Positions 4,625-5,832 of a stretch of DNA of 5,832 nucleotides are shown here, in pieces; the first letter of the stretch is position 1; each line of letters starts with the position of its first letter. The stretch is from Candidatus Ruminimicrobiellum caprinum (GTDB lineage Bacteria; Elusimicrobiota; Endomicrobiia; Endomicrobiales; Endomicrobiaceae), in NCBI GenBank assembly GCA_017413305.1, contig JAFPUA010000280.1, positions 1 to 5,832 on the forward strand, given 5' to 3'. Both the position numbers and the translations under genes were made by a program. The notes below the pieces were generated by a model. The model did not search any database and was not told the origin of the DNA. It saw only the letters and a list, made by a program, of their open reading frames with translations.

Positions 4625-5832
4625 TTTAATGCTTTTTCTAAGCGGCTCAAACCTTCAACAATTTTTTCCATCGATGTGGCATATGATAACCTCATATAAC
4701 CATCAGCACCAAAGGCTGAACCCGGAACTACGGCAATACGAGCATTTTCCAATAAATATTCTGCCATTTCGCTATCTGTATTTATTGTTTTTCCGTTATA
4801 AGTTTTTCCCAACAATGCAGAAATGTTAGGAAATACATAGAAAGCACCTTCCGGTTTCAAGCATGTAATACCGTCAATACTATTCAATCTGTCAACAATA
4901 TAATTTCTTCTTTTTTCAAATTCTTTTCTCATCATTTCTAAACTTTCTTTAGGCCCGTTTAATGCTTCCGTGGCTGCTTTCAAAGATATAGACGACGGGC
5001 AAGAAGTAGATTGGCTCTGAATTTTTGTCATAGCGGCAATAATCTCTTTCGAACCGGCGGTAAAACCTATTCTCCAACCTGTCATTGCAAATGCTTTTGA
5101 AACTCCGTTTACTACGACAGTATGCGCTTTTACTTCATCGGAAATTTGTGCTATTGAATAAAATTTAAAATTGTCATATACCAACTTTTCATAAATTTCA
5201 TCGGAAATTATAAGTACATTATTTTTTACGCAGACATCCGCAATTTCTTTCAATTCATCTTTTGTATAAGTATTTCCCGTAGGATTAGACGGAGAATTTA
5301 AAATAAACGCTTTAGTTTTTTTTGTTATTACTTTTTCTATTGCTTCGGGCTTTACTTTAAAATGTTCTTTATCGCTTGTATGAATAAAAACAGGTTTTGC
5401 TCCTGCAAGTATTGCCATATCCGGATAAGATACCCAATAAGGAGCCGGTATTATTACTTCATCACCTTCGTCAAGTATTGACTGAAAAAGATTGTATAAA
5501 GAATGTTTCCCTCCGCAAGAGACTATAACTTCTTCTTTTGTATAATCAAGATTATTATCTTCCTTAAATTTCTTTATTACTGCCTCTTTTAAGTCCATGG
5601 TTCCTGCAACAGGACAATATTTTGTAAAACCTTTGTTGATAGCATCTATGGCGTAATTTTTTATATTTTGAGGAGTATCAAAATCCGGTTCTCCCAGCTT
5701 TTCTTTCATTTCGTCTACACTATCTCCCAGGGACAATCCATTAAAGGTAAAGTCCGTAGGCTTAGCGGCGAAAGATACCGTTGATAATACAAGCAACAGC
5801 AGTAATACTATTCCCAAAATTTTTGTTATATA
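4621..5832 (-). CDS. Aspartate aminotransferase (class I/II, subgroup Ib) fused behind a signal-peptide segment; 5' end outside window
   Basis: From GEPDFDTP (codons 5694-5671) to the TGA at 4623-4621 this is a standard PLP aminotransferase of the AspB type, which moves the amino group between aspartate or similar amino acids and 2-oxoglutarate. Residue numbers count from a TTG at 5817. They include FTKYCPVAG (64-72), PYWVSYP with Trp128, NSPSNPTG (Asn178), SDEIYE (Asp206, Tyr209), the PLP lysine Lys241 in SKAFAMTGWRIG, and the carboxylate-binding Arg376 in MRLSYA. What precedes GEPD is not aminotransferase: the normal ~38-residue N-terminal arm is absent. In its place stands a Sec-type signal peptide and a segment reading GLSLGDSVDEMKEKLGEPD. 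The frame stays open to the window edge (upstream codons read YITKIL), so the TTG at 5817 is probably not the start. Either a real fusion or an assembly chimera. The enzyme class is sure; activity and location of this form are open. It overlaps birA by ATGA. Confidence 0.85.
   Translation of the reverse strand, partial: YITKILGIVLLLLLVLSTVSFAAKPTDFTFNGLSLGDSVDEMKEKLGEPDFDTPQNIKNYAIDAINKGFTKYCPVAGTMDLKEAVIKKFKEDNNLDYTKEEVIVSCGGKHSLYNLFQSILDEGDEVIIPAPYWVSYPDMAILAGAKPVFIHTSDKEHFKVKPEAIEKVITKKTKAFILNSPSNPTGNTYTKDELKEIADVCVKNNVLIISDEIYEKLVYDNFKFYSIAQISDEVKAHTVVVNGVSKAFAMTGWRIGFTAGSKEIIAAMTKIQSQSTSCPSSISLKAATEALNGPKESLEMMRKEFEKRRNYIVDRLNSIDGITCLKPEGAFYVFPNISALLGKTYNGKTINTDSEMAEYLLENARIAVVPGSAFGADGYMRLSYATSMEKIVEGLSRLEKALK
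5683..5694 (-). other. Fusion junction at the GEPD codons
   Basis: These four codons (GGAGAACCGGAT) encode GEPD. In aspartate aminotransferases of subgroup Ib the conserved text is (A/G)GEPDFDTP; in small exported proteins with a GxxLGxSxxEVxxxLGxP pattern the same spot would read LGEPD. The homology switches here, so the breakpoint lies within or next to these 12 bases. Seen: the switch in pattern. Inferred: the recombination or assembly event. Confidence 0.65.
5767..5832 (-). other. Signal-peptide coding segment at the start of the chimeric gene
   Basis: The encoded sequence has a lysine (YITKIL), an unbroken hydrophobic run (GIVLLLLLVLSTV) and an S-F-A site followed by AKP, matching the signal peptidase I rule of small residues at -3 and -1. 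The N-terminal few residues lie beyond the window. No lipobox cysteine is present. Such a sequence is foreign to cytoplasmic aspartate aminotransferases. Confidence 0.75.

Noticed and set aside
5707..5709. Internal ATG (MKEKLGEPD) as the start of a non-exported aminotransferase
   Set aside because: The nearest GGGAG is about 14 bases away, too far, and the product would still lack most of the family's N-terminal arm. It cannot be excluded entirely.
5815..5817. TTG at 5817 as the true start of the aminotransferase
   Set aside because: It would begin inside the hydrophobic part of a signal peptide; the frame is open upstream to the window edge and includes a lysine expected before the hydrophobic core, so the start is probably outside the window.

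Overview
The window is AT-rich bacterial DNA carrying eight protein genes and almost no spacer. I found no RNA gene, insertion sequence, CRISPR array or phage gene, and no gene-free stretch above 80 bases. The mixture of several KAFTL(V/I)E-type pilins, an L27 without an N-terminal extension and general AT-richness suggests a Gram-negative-type bacterium. The tandem paralogous pilins are reminiscent of Elusimicrobiota (Elusimicrobium/Endomicrobium), but this assignment is inference of low to moderate strength.

Left part (1-1224, + strand): three consecutive genes for small type IV pilin/pseudopilin-like proteins, the first cut by the window edge. They are tightly packed (an ATGA overlap, then an 11-base gap) and clearly paralogous. 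All share the class III prepilin leader with Ala at -1, Glu at +5, Pro at +22, an EGY and a YYxEY motif, and a DAR-x-N-x-Y-(F/Y)-T motif preceded by a Cys. They look like one transcription unit of duplicated and diverged minor pilins.

Right part (1233-5832, all - strand), convergent with the pilins. Reading in the direction of transcription, it starts with a class I/II aminotransferase that runs off the window edge, followed by birA (biotin-protein ligase/repressor), overlapping by ATGA. A consensus-like sigma-70 promoter whose -35 box contains the birA stop codon then leads into rplU (L21), rpmA (L27), obg (ribosome-assembly GTPase) and a YhcH/YjgK/YiaL-family protein. L21-L27-Obg is a classic conserved ribosome-biogenesis cluster; the YhcH-family gene is an accessory tail gene.

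The most unusual thing is the aminotransferase. From the sequence GEPDFDTP onward it is a normal, full-length aspartate aminotransferase (subgroup Ib) with all catalytic residues. Everything before that point has been replaced by a Sec signal peptide and a short segment typical of a small exported protein (GLSLGDSVDEMKEKLGEPD). The two halves meet at GEPD, a tetrapeptide that would belong naturally to both parents. This is either a genuine gene fusion through microhomology or an assembly chimera near the end of the sequenced fragment, and it is the item to check first.
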